From the NCBI GenBank assembly GCA_963740215.1, contig CAVUDJ010000011.1, forward strand, positions 1 to 64,000: a DNA stretch of 64,000 nt. The letters run 5' to 3'. Positions 52,105-62,712 of the stretch are shown one piece after another; the stretch's first letter is position 1, and every line of letters starts with the position of its first letter. The notes under the pieces were generated by a model. That model did no database searches and was not told the origin of the DNA. It worked only from the letters and a program-made list of their open reading frames with translations. This stretch comes from CAVVAL01 sp963740215. GTDB taxonomy: Bacteria > Actinomycetota > Actinomycetes > Mycobacteriales > Cryptosporangiaceae. The position numbers and the translations under genes were made by a program.

Positions 52105-53496
52105 GTGGAAACGATGAAGACACCGGTGGAGATCGTCGCGCTGGACACCGCGTCGTTGGGCGACCGCAGCTACGTCGCCCACGATGGGGAGTACGCGATC
52201 GTGGTCGACCCGCAGCGCGACACGGACCGCGTCATGGATGTGGTGGCAACCCATGGACTGCGGATCACGCATGTGCTGGAGACGCATATTCACAACGACT
52301 ACGTCACCGGCGGTTACGCGCTGGCCCGCCAAGTCGGCGCCGAGTACGTGGTGTCAGCCGGCGACGAGGTGAGCTACGAGCGGCTTGCGGTGCGCGACGG
52401 CGACGTGCTCCAGTCCGGTCCGCGGATGCGGGTGGGGGTTCTGCATACGCCGGGTCACACGTACACGCATCTGTCGTACACGTTGGTGGTCGACGGCCGG
52501 GTGGTGGCAGTGTTCACCGGCGGTTCGCTGCTCTACGGATCGACCGGCCGGCCGGACCTGCTCGGCGCGCAGCACGCCGAGCAGCTGGCCCGGGCCCAGC
52601 ACGCGTCAGTGCACCGGCTGGCTCGCGATCTACCTGCGGAGACTCCGGTCTACCCCACCCACGGGTTCGGCAGCTTCTGCTCGGCGAGCCAGTCGGAGGG
52701 GACGGCCTCGACGATCGGCGCCGAATCGCGGATCAACCCAGCCCTCATCCAGGACGAGGAGGAGTTCGTCGCCGTGCTGCTCGCTGGACTGGACGCCTAC
52801 CCGGCCTACTACGCGCACATGGGCACCGGCCAACAGCGCCGGCCCCGGCCCTGCCGACCTGTCCCCACCGAGCATCGCTGACCCGGCCGAGCTGCGCCGG
52901 CGTATCGACGCCGGCGAGTGGGTGGTGGACCTGCGCACGCGCACTGCCTTCGCAGCCGGGCATGTCGCCGGGACGCTCAACTTCGGCCTCGACGGCAGCT
53001 TCGTGACGTACCTCGGCTGGCTCATCCCCTGGGGTACGCCGGTCACCTTGCTCGGCGAGACCGCCGACGATGTCGCCGCCGCACAGCGCGATCTGGTCCG
53101 CATCGGCATCGACCGGCCCGCCGCAGCGGCCACCGGCAAGCCGGAGGAGTGGGCCGATGGCGGGCAACTGGCGACGTTCCGCACCGCCACGTTCGTCGAT
53201 CTCGCCGCCGTGCTCGCGATGTCCGGCGAGCCGCAGGTCGTGCTCGACGTGCGCCGTCTCGACGAACGGCGCGAGTCATACCTCGACGGCACGCTGCACA
53301 TTCCGATCGACCAGCTGCCCGCCCGGCTGCATGAGATACCCGGGACCGGCAGGTGTGGGTGCACTGCGCGGCTGGCTACCGCGCCTCGGTGGCCGCGTCG
53401 TTGCTCTCTCGCGCGGGGATCGATGTGGTCGCGATCGACGACGCCTACGAGGCGGCGCGCGGCGCGGGCCTGCCCATCGTCGTGCTGGCCGCCTGA
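52105..53496 (+). pseudogene. Second persulfide dioxygenase-rhodanese fusion, two frameshifts
   Basis: About 463 aa when reconstructed (start GTG 52105 or ATG 52114). The MBL part is complete: THIHNDYVTGGYAL (HxHxD), TPGHTYTHLSY, FTGGSLLYGSTGRPDLLGAQ and YPTHGFGSFC. The first rhodanese domain (VVDLRTRTAFAAGHVAGTLN) is inactive. The second has the catalytic Cys in VWVHCAAGYRASVAASLL. Frames break near 52830 (between YYAHMG and the linker) and near 53345, each by a single base. It is paralogous to 45999-47396 but under CstR-type control. The following genes are a rhodanese-membrane protein and a TauE/SafE exporter in the same direction. Confidence 0.85.
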
Positions 53497-53574
53497 ACGG
53501 CCACCTCACTCCACTCCACGGGCGGGCGGCACGCGCCTGCCTGCATCTGCCCGCAGTGTCACGAAAGGTAATCC

Positions 53575-54168
53575 ATGACGACCCCCCGCAACCGCCCACC
53601 TCGACTCGACGCCGCCTCCGTGCGTGCCTGGCTCACCGACGGCAGCGGCCCTCGCCTGATCGACGTACGCACGCCGGCCGAGTTCGAAACCGCGCACATT
53701 CCCGGCTCCTACAACGTGCCGCTACACCTGCTACGCGAGCACCGCCACGAGCTACGCACCCACCTCGACGAGGTCGTGCTGGTGTGCCGCTCCGGAACCA
53801 GGGCGGCGCAGGCCGAGCAGACCCTCGCCGAGATCGGCATGCCGAACGTGCACATCCTCGACGGCGGGATCCTGGCCTGGGAGGCCGTCGCCGCCCCGAT
53901 CAAGCGGGGTCGTTCCCGCTGGGATATCGAACGACAGGTCCGCCTCGTGGCCGGGACTCTGGTTCTCGCTGGCGTGGTCGGCAGCCTCGCCGTCCCCGGC
54001 CTGCAGTGGGTGTCCGCCGCTGTCGGCGCCGGGCTGGCGGGGGCGGCGCTCACCAACACCTGCCTCATGGGCGTGCTACTGGCGAAGCTGCCCTTCAATG
54101 AGGGTGTCAACTGTGACATCGACACCGTGGTCAGTCACCTCGCCGACGGCCGAGGGTCTCGGCCATGA
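53575..54168 (+). CDS. YgaP-like rhodanese with membrane tail
   Basis: 197 aa. The rhodanese domain at residues 10-110 (RLIDVRTPAEFETAHIPGSY) has active-site Cys71 in LVCRSGTRAAQ. Residues 122-180 hold two transmembrane helices in a DUF2892-type region (RLVAGTLVLAGVVGSLAVPG, AVGAGLAGAALTNTCLMG). This layout is that of YgaP, a membrane rhodanese moving sulfane sulfur at the inner membrane. The stop overlaps the start of the TauE/SafE gene by four bases, linking sulfur handling to export. Confidence 0.9.
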   Translation: MTTPRNRPPRLDAASVRAWLTDGSGPRLIDVRTPAEFETAHIPGSYNVPLHLLREHRHELRTHLDEVVLVCRSGTRAAQAEQTLAEIGMPNVHILDGGILAWEAVAAPIKRGRSRWDIERQVRLVAGTLVLAGVVGSLAVPGLQWVSAAVGAGLAGAALTNTCLMGVLLAKLPFNEGVNCDIDTVVSHLADGRGSRP

Positions 54169-55139
54169 TGCTCGCGGTCACGATCGCCGCGGCCGTGCTC
54201 ATCGGGGTGTCGCTTGGCATGCTCGGCGGTGGCGGATCCATCCTCACCGTGCCGATCCTCGTATACCTGGCCGGTATGGCGCCCAAGGAAGCCATCGCCA
54301 CATCGCTGTTCGTCGTCGCGGTCACCAGCGCGGTCGGCGTCGTCCCGCACGCCCGGGCCGGGCGGGTCCGCTGGCGCACCGGTGCGCTCTTTGGCGCCGC
54401 CGGCATGGCCGGCGCCTACGCCGGAGGGCGGCTCGCGCAGTACATCCCCGGCGACTGGCTGCTGCTCGGTTTCGGGTTGATGATGGCGGTCACGGCCGTC
54501 GCCATGCTCCGCGGCCGGCACACAACGGCGGGCCGGCCTGTGCCCCACGAGCTGCCCGTCGGGCGAGTACTTGCCGACGGCGCCGCCGTGGGCCTGGTCA
54601 CGGGCCTGGTCGGCGCCGGTGGCGGCTTCCTCGTCGTCCCGGCGCTGGCGCTGCTCGGCGGCTTGCCGATGCCCGCCGCCGTCGGTACGTCGCTGGTCGT
54701 CATCGCGATGAAGTCCAGCGCCGGGCTGCTCGGCTACCTACACAGCGTCCAGCTCGACTGGCCGGTCGCCCTGGCCGTGACCGGAGCCGCCGTCGTCGGC
54801 AGCATCCTCGGCAGCCGGCTGGTTGGCCGCGTCCACCCCGACACGCTCCGCAAGGCGTTCGGCTGGTTCGTCATCATCATGGCCGGCTTCGTCCTGCTCC
54901 AACAGGGCCCGTCCGAGGCGCGGCTGTGGCTGTTCACCACGGCAACCGGCTGGGCCGCGATTGCCGTGATCACCGCCACAACCATCGCGGCGGAGCTGCT
55001 CCGGCGGCGGACCCGCCACATTCGGCAGGCGGCGCTGCCGAGGACCTCCGCCCCTGACCGCCGGGGCCACCTGGTCCTGCCGTCGGCGGCGCCGGTCGAC
55101 GAAGGTTTCCCTATCGACCGGCGTACCGGCGGCGGGTGA
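54165..55139 (+). CDS. TauE/SafE-family sulfite/organosulfonate exporter
   Basis: 324 aa with eight or so helices. It has the duplicated TauE/SafE signature: GVSLGMLGGGGSILTVPILV and AVGLVTGLVGAGGGFLVVPA. A polar C-terminal tail of about 40 residues follows the last helix. The family exports sulfite, sulfoacetate or similar anions. Being coupled to the rhodanese gene and downstream of a dioxygenase that yields sulfite, sulfite efflux is the likely role. Confidence 0.88.
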   Translation: MMLAVTIAAAVLIGVSLGMLGGGGSILTVPILVYLAGMAPKEAIATSLFVVAVTSAVGVVPHARAGRVRWRTGALFGAAGMAGAYAGGRLAQYIPGDWLLLGFGLMMAVTAVAMLRGRHTTAGRPVPHELPVGRVLADGAAVGLVTGLVGAGGGFLVVPALALLGGLPMPAAVGTSLVVIAMKSSAGLLGYLHSVQLDWPVALAVTGAAVVGSILGSRLVGRVHPDTLRKAFGWFVIIMAGFVLLQQGPSEARLWLFTTATGWAAIAVITATTIAAELLRRRTRHIRQAALPRTSAPDRRGHLVLPSAAPVDEGFPIDRRTGGG

Positions 55140-55209
55140 CGATCATGGGAGGACCGGGACCCAGCCCCGCGTGTATGCGGATTCCCTGCGAGCCGATAGG
55201 AGGTGCCCA

Positions 55210-56964
55210 GTGGACATCGGAGTCGACCAGGCACCGCAGAACTCGCTGCCTACCTCCGGACTGCTGGAGCGGATCCGGCGCGGCATCATCGGGGATGACG
55301 AGGTGCTCGACGGGCCCTACGGTCCGCGGCGGATCACCTACGCCGACTACACCGCCTCCGGGCGATCACTCGACTTCATCGAGGACTTCATCCGGGATCA
55401 GGTGCTCCCCCGCTACGCCAACACGCACACCGAAAGCTCCGGTACCGGTCTGCAGACAACCCGGCTCCGCGAGGACGCCCGCCGCCTGATCCGCGACGCC
55501 GTCGGCGGCACCGAGGACGACCTCGTCATCTTCTGCGGCTCAGGCGCCACCGCCGCGGTCAACAAGCTCGTCGCCATCCTTGAACTGCGGCTGCCAGCCG
55601 GCCTGGCCGACCGGTACCAGCTAATGGACTACATCCCAGCCGATCGGCGGCCCGTGGTGTTCGTGGGCCCGTTCGAGCACCACTCCAACGAACTCCCGTG
55701 GCGGGAGTCGATCGCCGACGTCATCGTCATCGGTGAGGAGGCCGACGGCCACATCGACCTAGCCCAGCTGGAGGCCGAGTTGGCCGCGCACGCCGACCGG
55801 CCGTTGCGGATCGGCAGCTTCTCGGCCGCCTCCAACGTCACCGGCATCCTGTCCGACACGGAGCGGATCGCCGCCCTGCTGCACCGGCACGGGGCGCTGT
55901 CGTTCTGGGACTACGCCGCGGCCGGGGCGTATGTGCGGATCCGGATGGCCGCCAGCAGTCCAGGCGCGGACGACCACAAGGACGCGATCTTCTTGTCACC
56001 GCATAAGTTCGTCGGTGGCCCGCAGACGCCCGGCGTGCTCGTCGTGCGCCGCGACCTCGTCCGCAACAAGGTGCCCACCGCACCCGGCGGCGGCACCGTC
56101 GCGTACGTCGACCCGATCGGGCACCGCTACCTCGACGATCCCGTCGCCCGCGAGGAGGGCGGCACGCCGGCGATCATCGAATCCATCCGCGCCGGCCTAG
56201 TCTTCGCCCTCAAACAGGCCGTCGGCACCGATCTGATCCATGCCCGCGAGGAGTCGCTCTGGCGCCGCGCCCTGCAACGCTGGCGGACCAACCCGCACGT
56301 GGAGATCCTCGGCAACCCGCACGCACGCCGGCTGTCCATCGTCTCCTTCCGCGTCCGACACGAGTCCCGATACCTGCACCACAACTTCGTCGTCGCCGTC
56401 CTCAACGACCTGTTCGGCATCCAGTCCCGTGGCGGCTGCTCGTGCGCCGGACCGTATGGCCACCGGCTGCTCGCCATCGACAGCGCTCATTCGCACGCCT
56501 ACAGCGACGAGGTGAGCCATGGCTGCGACGGCATCAAACCCGGCTGGGTACGGATCAACTTCAACTACTTCATCACCGACACGGTCCGCGACTACCTCAT
56601 CGACGCCGTCGACCTCGTCGCCCGGTATGGCCACCGGTTGCTGACCGACTACCGGTTCGACCCGCACACCGGCATGTGGCACCACCGCAACGGCCCCGCG
56701 GAGCCGCCACTGCGGCTCGGCAACGTTCAGTACGACCCGGACAGCGGCCTCAGCTACCCGGACCACCGGACGCACGCCAGTGAAGAGGTTCTCGCCAGCT
56801 ACCTCGTCCAAGCCCGCGAGTTGCTCGCCGGCCGTCCAGACCACCTGGGTGATGAACCCACCGGGCTCCCCGCCGACTTCGAAGCACTGCGCTGGTTCCA
56901 CCTCCCACCGGCCTGCCTGGCCGGCGAAGTGACGATCCCACGGTCTGACGGGAGCAGCTGCTGA
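55210..56964 (+). CDS. Class-V aminotransferase / cysteine-desulfurase-like protein
   Basis: 584 aa. GTG 55210 is chosen because AGGAGG lies six bases upstream. PLP-fold type I, class V: GSGATAAVNKLVAIL, HHSNELPWRE, SNVTGILSDTERIAALLHRH, the PLP lysine Lys266 in LSPHKFVGGPQTPG, and a cysteine loop RGGCSCAGPYG (C410/C412) at the place where desulfurases carry the persulfide Cys. It is about 180 residues longer than SufS/IscS, with a C-terminal extension. It may supply persulfide from cysteine to the carriers here, though a true substrate is not shown. It is 71 bp after the exporter gene. Confidence 0.82.
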   Translation: MDIGVDQAPQNSLPTSGLLERIRRGIIGDDEVLDGPYGPRRITYADYTASGRSLDFIEDFIRDQVLPRYANTHTESSGTGLQTTRLREDARRLIRDAVGGTEDDLVIFCGSGATAAVNKLVAILELRLPAGLADRYQLMDYIPADRRPVVFVGPFEHHSNELPWRESIADVIVIGEEADGHIDLAQLEAELAAHADRPLRIGSFSAASNVTGILSDTERIAALLHRHGALSFWDYAAAGAYVRIRMAASSPGADDHKDAIFLSPHKFVGGPQTPGVLVVRRDLVRNKVPTAPGGGTVAYVDPIGHRYLDDPVAREEGGTPAIIESIRAGLVFALKQAVGTDLIHAREESLWRRALQRWRTNPHVEILGNPHARRLSIVSFRVRHESRYLHHNFVVAVLNDLFGIQSRGGCSCAGPYGHRLLAIDSAHSHAYSDEVSHGCDGIKPGWVRINFNYFITDTVRDYLIDAVDLVARYGHRLLTDYRFDPHTGMWHHRNGPAEPPLRLGNVQYDPDSGLSYPDHRTHASEEVLASYLVQARELLAGRPDHLGDEPTGLPADFEALRWFHLPPACLAGEVTIPRSDGSSC

Positions 56965-56969
56965 CACAT

Positions 56970-58937
56970 TTAGGGCAGATTATTCGGGATGGGACCGATG
57001 TGGTACGGCCGCATCATCTCGTTGTCCTCGTGCTCGACGATGTGGCAGTGCCAGACGTAGAGGCCAGGGAGGTCGAACAGCGCCTTCACGCGCGTGATCT
57101 GCTCGGGATAGGCGATCACGGTGTCCTTGAAGCCACGCTCGGACGGCTCCGGCCCCCGGATAGTGCCGTCCTCGATCGACTCGCGGTTCACGACCTGGAA
57201 CTGCACCTCGTGAATGTGGATGGGGTGGGCGTCCTCCGTGAAGTTGTACATCTCCCAGACCTCGACGGAGTTGAGAGCCGGGTTCTCGGTGACCGCGTCG
57301 TCCCATCCCAGCGGGACCGGGTCCCCGTCCGCGTCCAGCGTGCCGAGCCGGGCGGCGATGGGGCCGTCGAAACCTGGGAAGCTGCTGCCTTCCTCGTTGA
57401 GTGATACCTGGCGGGTGTTCGAGGCTGCGCCGAGTGGACGGAACGCGGGCAGCGTTAGTCTCTCCGGCGGGAGGCTGAGGTCCCGGGACGCCAGCGGGGC
57501 GATGGCGAACTTCATGACCTGGCCGGTCGTGTCGGGGTTGGCACGCGGGAAGTCCTCCCCCACCACGCCCCCACCGAACGGCTCGTCGGGGCCTTCGTTG
57601 ATCAGGTAGATCTCCGTACCCGCGGTGAGGCCGGTGAAGTCGACGATGACGTCGGCGCGTTCGGCCGGGGCCATGAGCACCTGTTCGAGTCGAACGGGGG
57701 TCGGCAGGAACCCGCCGTCCGCACCGATCTGCCAGAACTGAAGATCGGCCGCCACGGGTCCGAGCGTCGGATCCATCGGAAGGGTCTTGACCAGCTTGAG
57801 GATCAGGAACCGGGAGTTGCACCCGTTCAGGAGCCGGAAGCGGTAGCGCCGGGGCTCGACCAAGTGCAGTGGCCACGTGCGCCCGTTCACGACCATCGCG
57901 TTGGCGAAGACCTCGGGGTTCCAGATCGGCGGCACGTCGCTCTCCGGGATGTACGGGCCGGCGAACTCGTCGAAGAACGCCCGAGTGTCCGGATAGAACA
58001 GCGAGCCATCGACATTGAAGGTGCGGTCCTGGATCGCGAGCGGGATCTCGTAGTACCGCGTTCCGACTGGGTCGCCAGGACGCGGTGCTGGTCCGGGCAG
58101 CGGTCCCGTCGGCAGGTCGCCAGGACCACGGCGCAGGAGGTAGAACCCGGCGGGGCCGGCGTAGACGTTGAGCCGCGTCATCCCCAGCGTGTGGTCGTGG
58201 TACCACATCGTCGTGGCTCGCTGATCGTTCGGATACTGGAACACGGCGTTGCCTGTACCCCAGCCGCCGCCATGGGGGGATTTCGCCCGGAAGTACTCGT
58301 AGGCCGAGCCCTCCGCCGCGAAGTCCGGCGGAATGTTGTTCGCGTCCGGCAGGTACCACGCCTCGGCGAAGCCGTCGCTGTGGTCGGAGGCGTGGTTGCC
58401 GTGGACGTGGGTGATGATCGGAACCGGCCCCGTATATGGCCCAGGGGTGCTGGTGAAGGTGGGCCGCATGTCGCGACCGTCCGCACCGCCGGGCGGGTTG
58501 GCCCAGTGCAGTGTCGGGTCGACCGGCAGCAGGTGCGGCAGGAATCCGCCGTTGGCGTCGACGAGTCCGTTGATCCACTTGATTCTGGTAGGTCGCCGAT
58601 AGGTCGCCTCGATGGTGAAGGCCGGGTAGTTGAACGTGCCCGGATGGTTCACCGAGCCGTAGCTCCACACCGTCGTCATCGGCATGCCGGGCGGGAGGAT
58701 CTGCTGCTGGAACTGGCGGACGGCGATCTCGTAGTAGTCCACCGCTCCTCGTGACGTCGCTGGCAGCGGCGGCGGAATGACCAGCGGCGTTGTGTACTTC
58801 GGTATGTCCGCCGGGTTGAGCGACCCTTGCAGAAGCGGTAGGGCCCACGCCGCGCCCGGAAACCGGACCGGTATCAGCATGGACACCCCGGCAGCGCCCG
58901 TCACCTGAAGGAACCGTCGCCGCGACAACTCACTCAT
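56970..58937 (-). CDS. Large exported multicopper oxidase (CotA/bilirubin-oxidase-like)
   Basis: 655 aa. A twin-arginine signal (SELSRRRFLQVTGAAGVSML). Copper motifs in order: THVHGNHASDHSDG, WYHDHTLGMT, HPIHIHEVQFQVV and WHCHIVEHEDNEMM. The layout with long inserts (PGGADGRDMRPTF, a DAHPIHIHE strand) is that of CotA/bilirubin-oxidase/phenoxazinone-synthase-like three-domain oxidases. It is distinct from the smaller oxidase at 47431. It ends five bases from the convergent aminotransferase stop. Possible roles are metal or phenolic oxidation outside the membrane. Confidence 0.9.
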   Translation of the reverse strand: MSELSRRRFLQVTGAAGVSMLIPVRFPGAAWALPLLQGSLNPADIPKYTTPLVIPPPLPATSRGAVDYYEIAVRQFQQQILPPGMPMTTVWSYGSVNHPGTFNYPAFTIEATYRRPTRIKWINGLVDANGGFLPHLLPVDPTLHWANPPGGADGRDMRPTFTSTPGPYTGPVPIITHVHGNHASDHSDGFAEAWYLPDANNIPPDFAAEGSAYEYFRAKSPHGGGWGTGNAVFQYPNDQRATTMWYHDHTLGMTRLNVYAGPAGFYLLRRGPGDLPTGPLPGPAPRPGDPVGTRYYEIPLAIQDRTFNVDGSLFYPDTRAFFDEFAGPYIPESDVPPIWNPEVFANAMVVNGRTWPLHLVEPRRYRFRLLNGCNSRFLILKLVKTLPMDPTLGPVAADLQFWQIGADGGFLPTPVRLEQVLMAPAERADVIVDFTGLTAGTEIYLINEGPDEPFGGGVVGEDFPRANPDTTGQVMKFAIAPLASRDLSLPPERLTLPAFRPLGAASNTRQVSLNEEGSSFPGFDGPIAARLGTLDADGDPVPLGWDDAVTENPALNSVEVWEMYNFTEDAHPIHIHEVQFQVVNRESIEDGTIRGPEPSERGFKDTVIAYPEQITRVKALFDLPGLYVWHCHIVEHEDNEMMRPYHIGPIPNNLP

Positions 58938-59281
58938 CTGACACCTCCGCGCGATACGGGGTCAGAACCTGGGTAGCGCCCTGATGCCCAGCCAAGGAGG
59001 CCGTCGTGAATCCGTCAATCGAACGTCCGGTCGCTGTCCGCGGCACGTCTGGTCAGCCCGGGTTCCGGAACGCGCCAGGCGCACCCCCGATCGACTCGAT
59101 CGGGGGTGCGCGCCCTGCGCGGGAACGCGGCGCCGGAAGGGTGGGTCGACATCGTCGATGGCGAGTACCCACTCCCGAGCCCAGGCGGCGCATCTGCCCC
59201 TTGACCGATATGCAGTGGCCGAACGGACGAGTAAGGCTCTAGTCACTGCCACGAATGCAGAATGTGACGGAGGAGGCAGCT
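58938..59281. other. Divergent intergenic region with long palindrome
   Basis: 344 bp without a gene. Its main feature is the 33-bp palindrome at 59079-59111. The GGAGG ribosome binding site of the following gerW gene is at its end. Confidence 0.5.
59079..59111. promoter_or_regulatory. 33-bp perfect palindrome between divergent genes
   Basis: GCGCACCCCCGATCGA, one central C, then its exact complement TCGATCGGGGGTGCGC. It lies 140 bp upstream of the multicopper oxidase (minus strand) and 170 bp upstream of gerW (plus strand). It could be an operator, a terminator hairpin left from a lost gene, or a recombination site. No T-run follows. Confidence 0.5.
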
Positions 59282-59635
59282 GTGAAACTCGATGAGCTCG
59301 TGACCAGAGCCGGAGATGCGATCACCGTCAGGAGAGTCTTCGGCGAGCCCTACGAGAAGGACGGCGTCACCATCATCCCTGCGGCGACGGTGGCCGGTGG
59401 CGGCGGTGGTGGAGGCGGACACGACGAAGCAGGCCAGGAGGGCGAGGGCGGAGGCTTCGGCATCGCCGCGCGGCCGGCTGGCGCCTACGTCCTCAAGGAC
59501 GGGAAGGTCCGGTGGCGCCCGGCGGTCGACGTCAACCGGGTGGTCGCGACAATCGGTGCAGTCGTGATTGCGTATCTGTTCACCCGCGCACGCATCGAGA
59601 AGGCACGCGTCAAGGCTGGAATCGATCACTCCTGA
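59282..59635 (+). CDS. gerW: GerW-family sporulation protein (YtfJ-like)
   Basis: 117 aa, GTG 59282 after GGAGG. YtfJ/GerW pattern: RVFGEPYEKDGVTIIPAATV, a Gly-rich loop (VAGGGGGGGGHDE), GFGIAARPAGAYVLKDGKVR, and a C-terminal hydrophobic helix (VVATIGAVVIAYLFTRAR). In Bacillus the family is needed for spore germination. Actinobacterial homologues are common in sporulating genera but of unknown role. It is monocistronic with a terminator hairpin after it. Confidence 0.85.
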   Translation: MKLDELVTRAGDAITVRRVFGEPYEKDGVTIIPAATVAGGGGGGGGHDEAGQEGEGGGFGIAARPAGAYVLKDGKVRWRPAVDVNRVVATIGAVVIAYLFTRARIEKARVKAGIDHS

Positions 59636-59667
59636 CGACACCCTGAGCACCACGCAATCTCACACAG

Positions 59668-59697
59668 GCCCCGGGTTGGCGGATGCCGACCCGGGGC
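59668..59697. terminator. Terminator hairpin between gerW and DoxX-like gene
   Basis: GCCCCGGGT (59668-59676) pairs with ACCCGGGGC (59689-59697), a nine-base-pair stem with a 12-base loop, between convergent genes. Confidence 0.65.
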
Positions 59698-59768
59698 TTG
59701 CTGGCCTCAGGACCTCGCAAGATCTCACCGCATGCTGCCGTATCACCATACGTCGGGCGTCGCGGCTC

Positions 59769-60299
59769 CTACGCTGCGCGACGCTCGTCGTGCCTCTCCA
59801 CCGCGCAGTGCCCTTCCCCCGCGGCGTGCGCTGTCGCGGCGATAGCCGCGTGCTTGCGTTCCGCGCGCAGCAGCAGCGCGAATGCGGCGATCATCGCGAT
59901 CGAGAACGGGTAGTACTCCCAACCGAAGAACATCAGTCCGATGTGGAAGCCGATCGCTCCCACAAGGGCACGCTGCGTCCTGCGTCCACCGGTGAGCACG
60001 AGCACACCCACCACCGCCTCGAACGCGATGAGCAGCGGAATGAAGATGTACTGGTTCGGCGCGACGACGGAGTGCCAGGTGTCTGTGACGAACGGGAGGT
60101 ACGACGCGTCCGCGAAGTCGGAGTAGTCCCCGCCCGTCGCGAAGGTCAGAGTGTTGAACAGCGCGCCACCTGCGATGAACAGCGTGGCGACGGCGACCCG
60201 GCCGACGTACATCGCTTGGCGGCTCCACCACGCCCACACGGCCGCGACGAAGATCACCACCTCTGTGACTGACCAGAAGACCAACCAGTAGACCGGCAT
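59769..60299 (-). CDS. DoxX-like membrane protein
   Basis: 176 aa from the ATG 60299 behind GGGAGGG. Four hydrophobic helices in a DoxX-like arrangement: VYWLVFWSVTEVVIFVAAVW, VAVATLFIAGGALFNTLTFA, FIPLLIAFEAVVGVLVLTGG, and IGFHIGLMFFGWEYYPFSIA. A basic, Ala-rich cytoplasmic tail follows. The family includes quinol-oxidase-linked DoxD and many unassigned proteins. No partner gene is adjacent. Function unknown. Confidence 0.65.
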   Translation of the reverse strand: MPVYWLVFWSVTEVVIFVAAVWAWWSRQAMYVGRVAVATLFIAGGALFNTLTFATGGDYSDFADASYLPFVTDTWHSVVAPNQYIFIPLLIAFEAVVGVLVLTGGRRTQRALVGAIGFHIGLMFFGWEYYPFSIAMIAAFALLLRAERKHAAIAATAHAAGEGHCAVERHDERRAA

Positions 60300-60444
60300 G
60301 ATGACCCTCCCTTCAGGATTCGGCCACAACTCATCCGTACCGCCGGCCAGGCGACGACAACAGGGCCGAACGTCAGCCCGATGCAGGGTCCTTCTCCCCC
60401 GACGAGTGGCCGATCAGCAGCACGCCGGCTGGATCGGTCGGCCG

Positions 60445-61122
60445 TTACACCTCCGCGCCGACACGCTTGCGCAGGTTGTGGAACTGGAGGGTTTGCATGA
60501 TGAAGTGCATGGGTTCCCCGACGAGCAGGCCGAACAGCCGGGCTAACGGGCGCGGTCGGCTCCGGCTCCGCGAACGGATCACGAGGCGGGTTCCGCCTGC
60601 GGGCTCGGGCCGCAGGTGGAAGGCCCAGATCCCGTCGACGTACTGCCAAGGAACTGGACCGGATCGCGGATCGAAGGCGCGCCCGGAGAGCATGCTGTAG
60701 CTCGCCCGCAGCACCAGGCTCCGGTTCGGCTCCAGAGCCTCCACGATGAACCAGTTCGCACCCTTCGGCACGCTGTCCAGGCGCTGCCCCACTTCTAGGC
60801 GCTGCCACTCGGGCACGATGCGGTCCGCGCTCGATTCTCCGCTGTTGTCCACCCGGTCCCAGCTGTACCAGCCGCCGCGGTCGCCTCCCATCTGCGCCAG
60901 CCAGGGCCAGACCCTCTCGGGCGGCGCCGGAAGGGTCGTGGCCATTGTCGCTCCGCTGTCGGCGGCGGTCACGACCTCATCGCCGGGATAGGCATGGCCG
61001 ATCTCGTCGCGGGTCGCCCCCCAGGTCAGCATCCGTGGCCGGATCCACAACGCGTACAGCACCGGCGCGGCGAAGCCTGCCGCGACCGGCAGCAGATGGG
61101 TCCGGAGCCGGCGACCACTCAT
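60445..61122 (-). CDS. SRPBCC-fold protein with N-terminal helix
   Basis: 225 aa. It has the same layout as the protein at 22345-23049: an N-terminal helix (LLPVAAGFAAPVLYALWIRP), RMLTWGATRDEIGHAYPGDE, then the SRPBCC domain TMATTLPAPPERVWPWLAQM, GGDRGGWYSWDRVDN, and a C-terminal amphipathic helix (PMHFIMQTLQFHNLRKRV). The ligand is unknown. It is single-gene, divergent from the malic enzyme. Confidence 0.8.
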   Translation of the reverse strand: MSGRRLRTHLLPVAAGFAAPVLYALWIRPRMLTWGATRDEIGHAYPGDEVVTAADSGATMATTLPAPPERVWPWLAQMGGDRGGWYSWDRVDNSGESSADRIVPEWQRLEVGQRLDSVPKGANWFIVEALEPNRSLVLRASYSMLSGRAFDPRSGPVPWQYVDGIWAFHLRPEPAGGTRLVIRSRSRSRPRPLARLFGLLVGEPMHFIMQTLQFHNLRKRVGAEV

Positions 61123-61251
61123 GACCTCAGTGCCACACCGCTAACAGGGGGCGGGTGGGGTCTGAGGGTCGCCGTCCCCAGGACGGCAAGGGGAGCGAGT
61201 GGATGAGGCCTTACTGATTTCCGTCATCGGAGGAGTTGATAAGGTTGGCAA

Positions 61252-62705
<1,454 letters not shown>

Positions 62706-62712
<7 letters not shown>

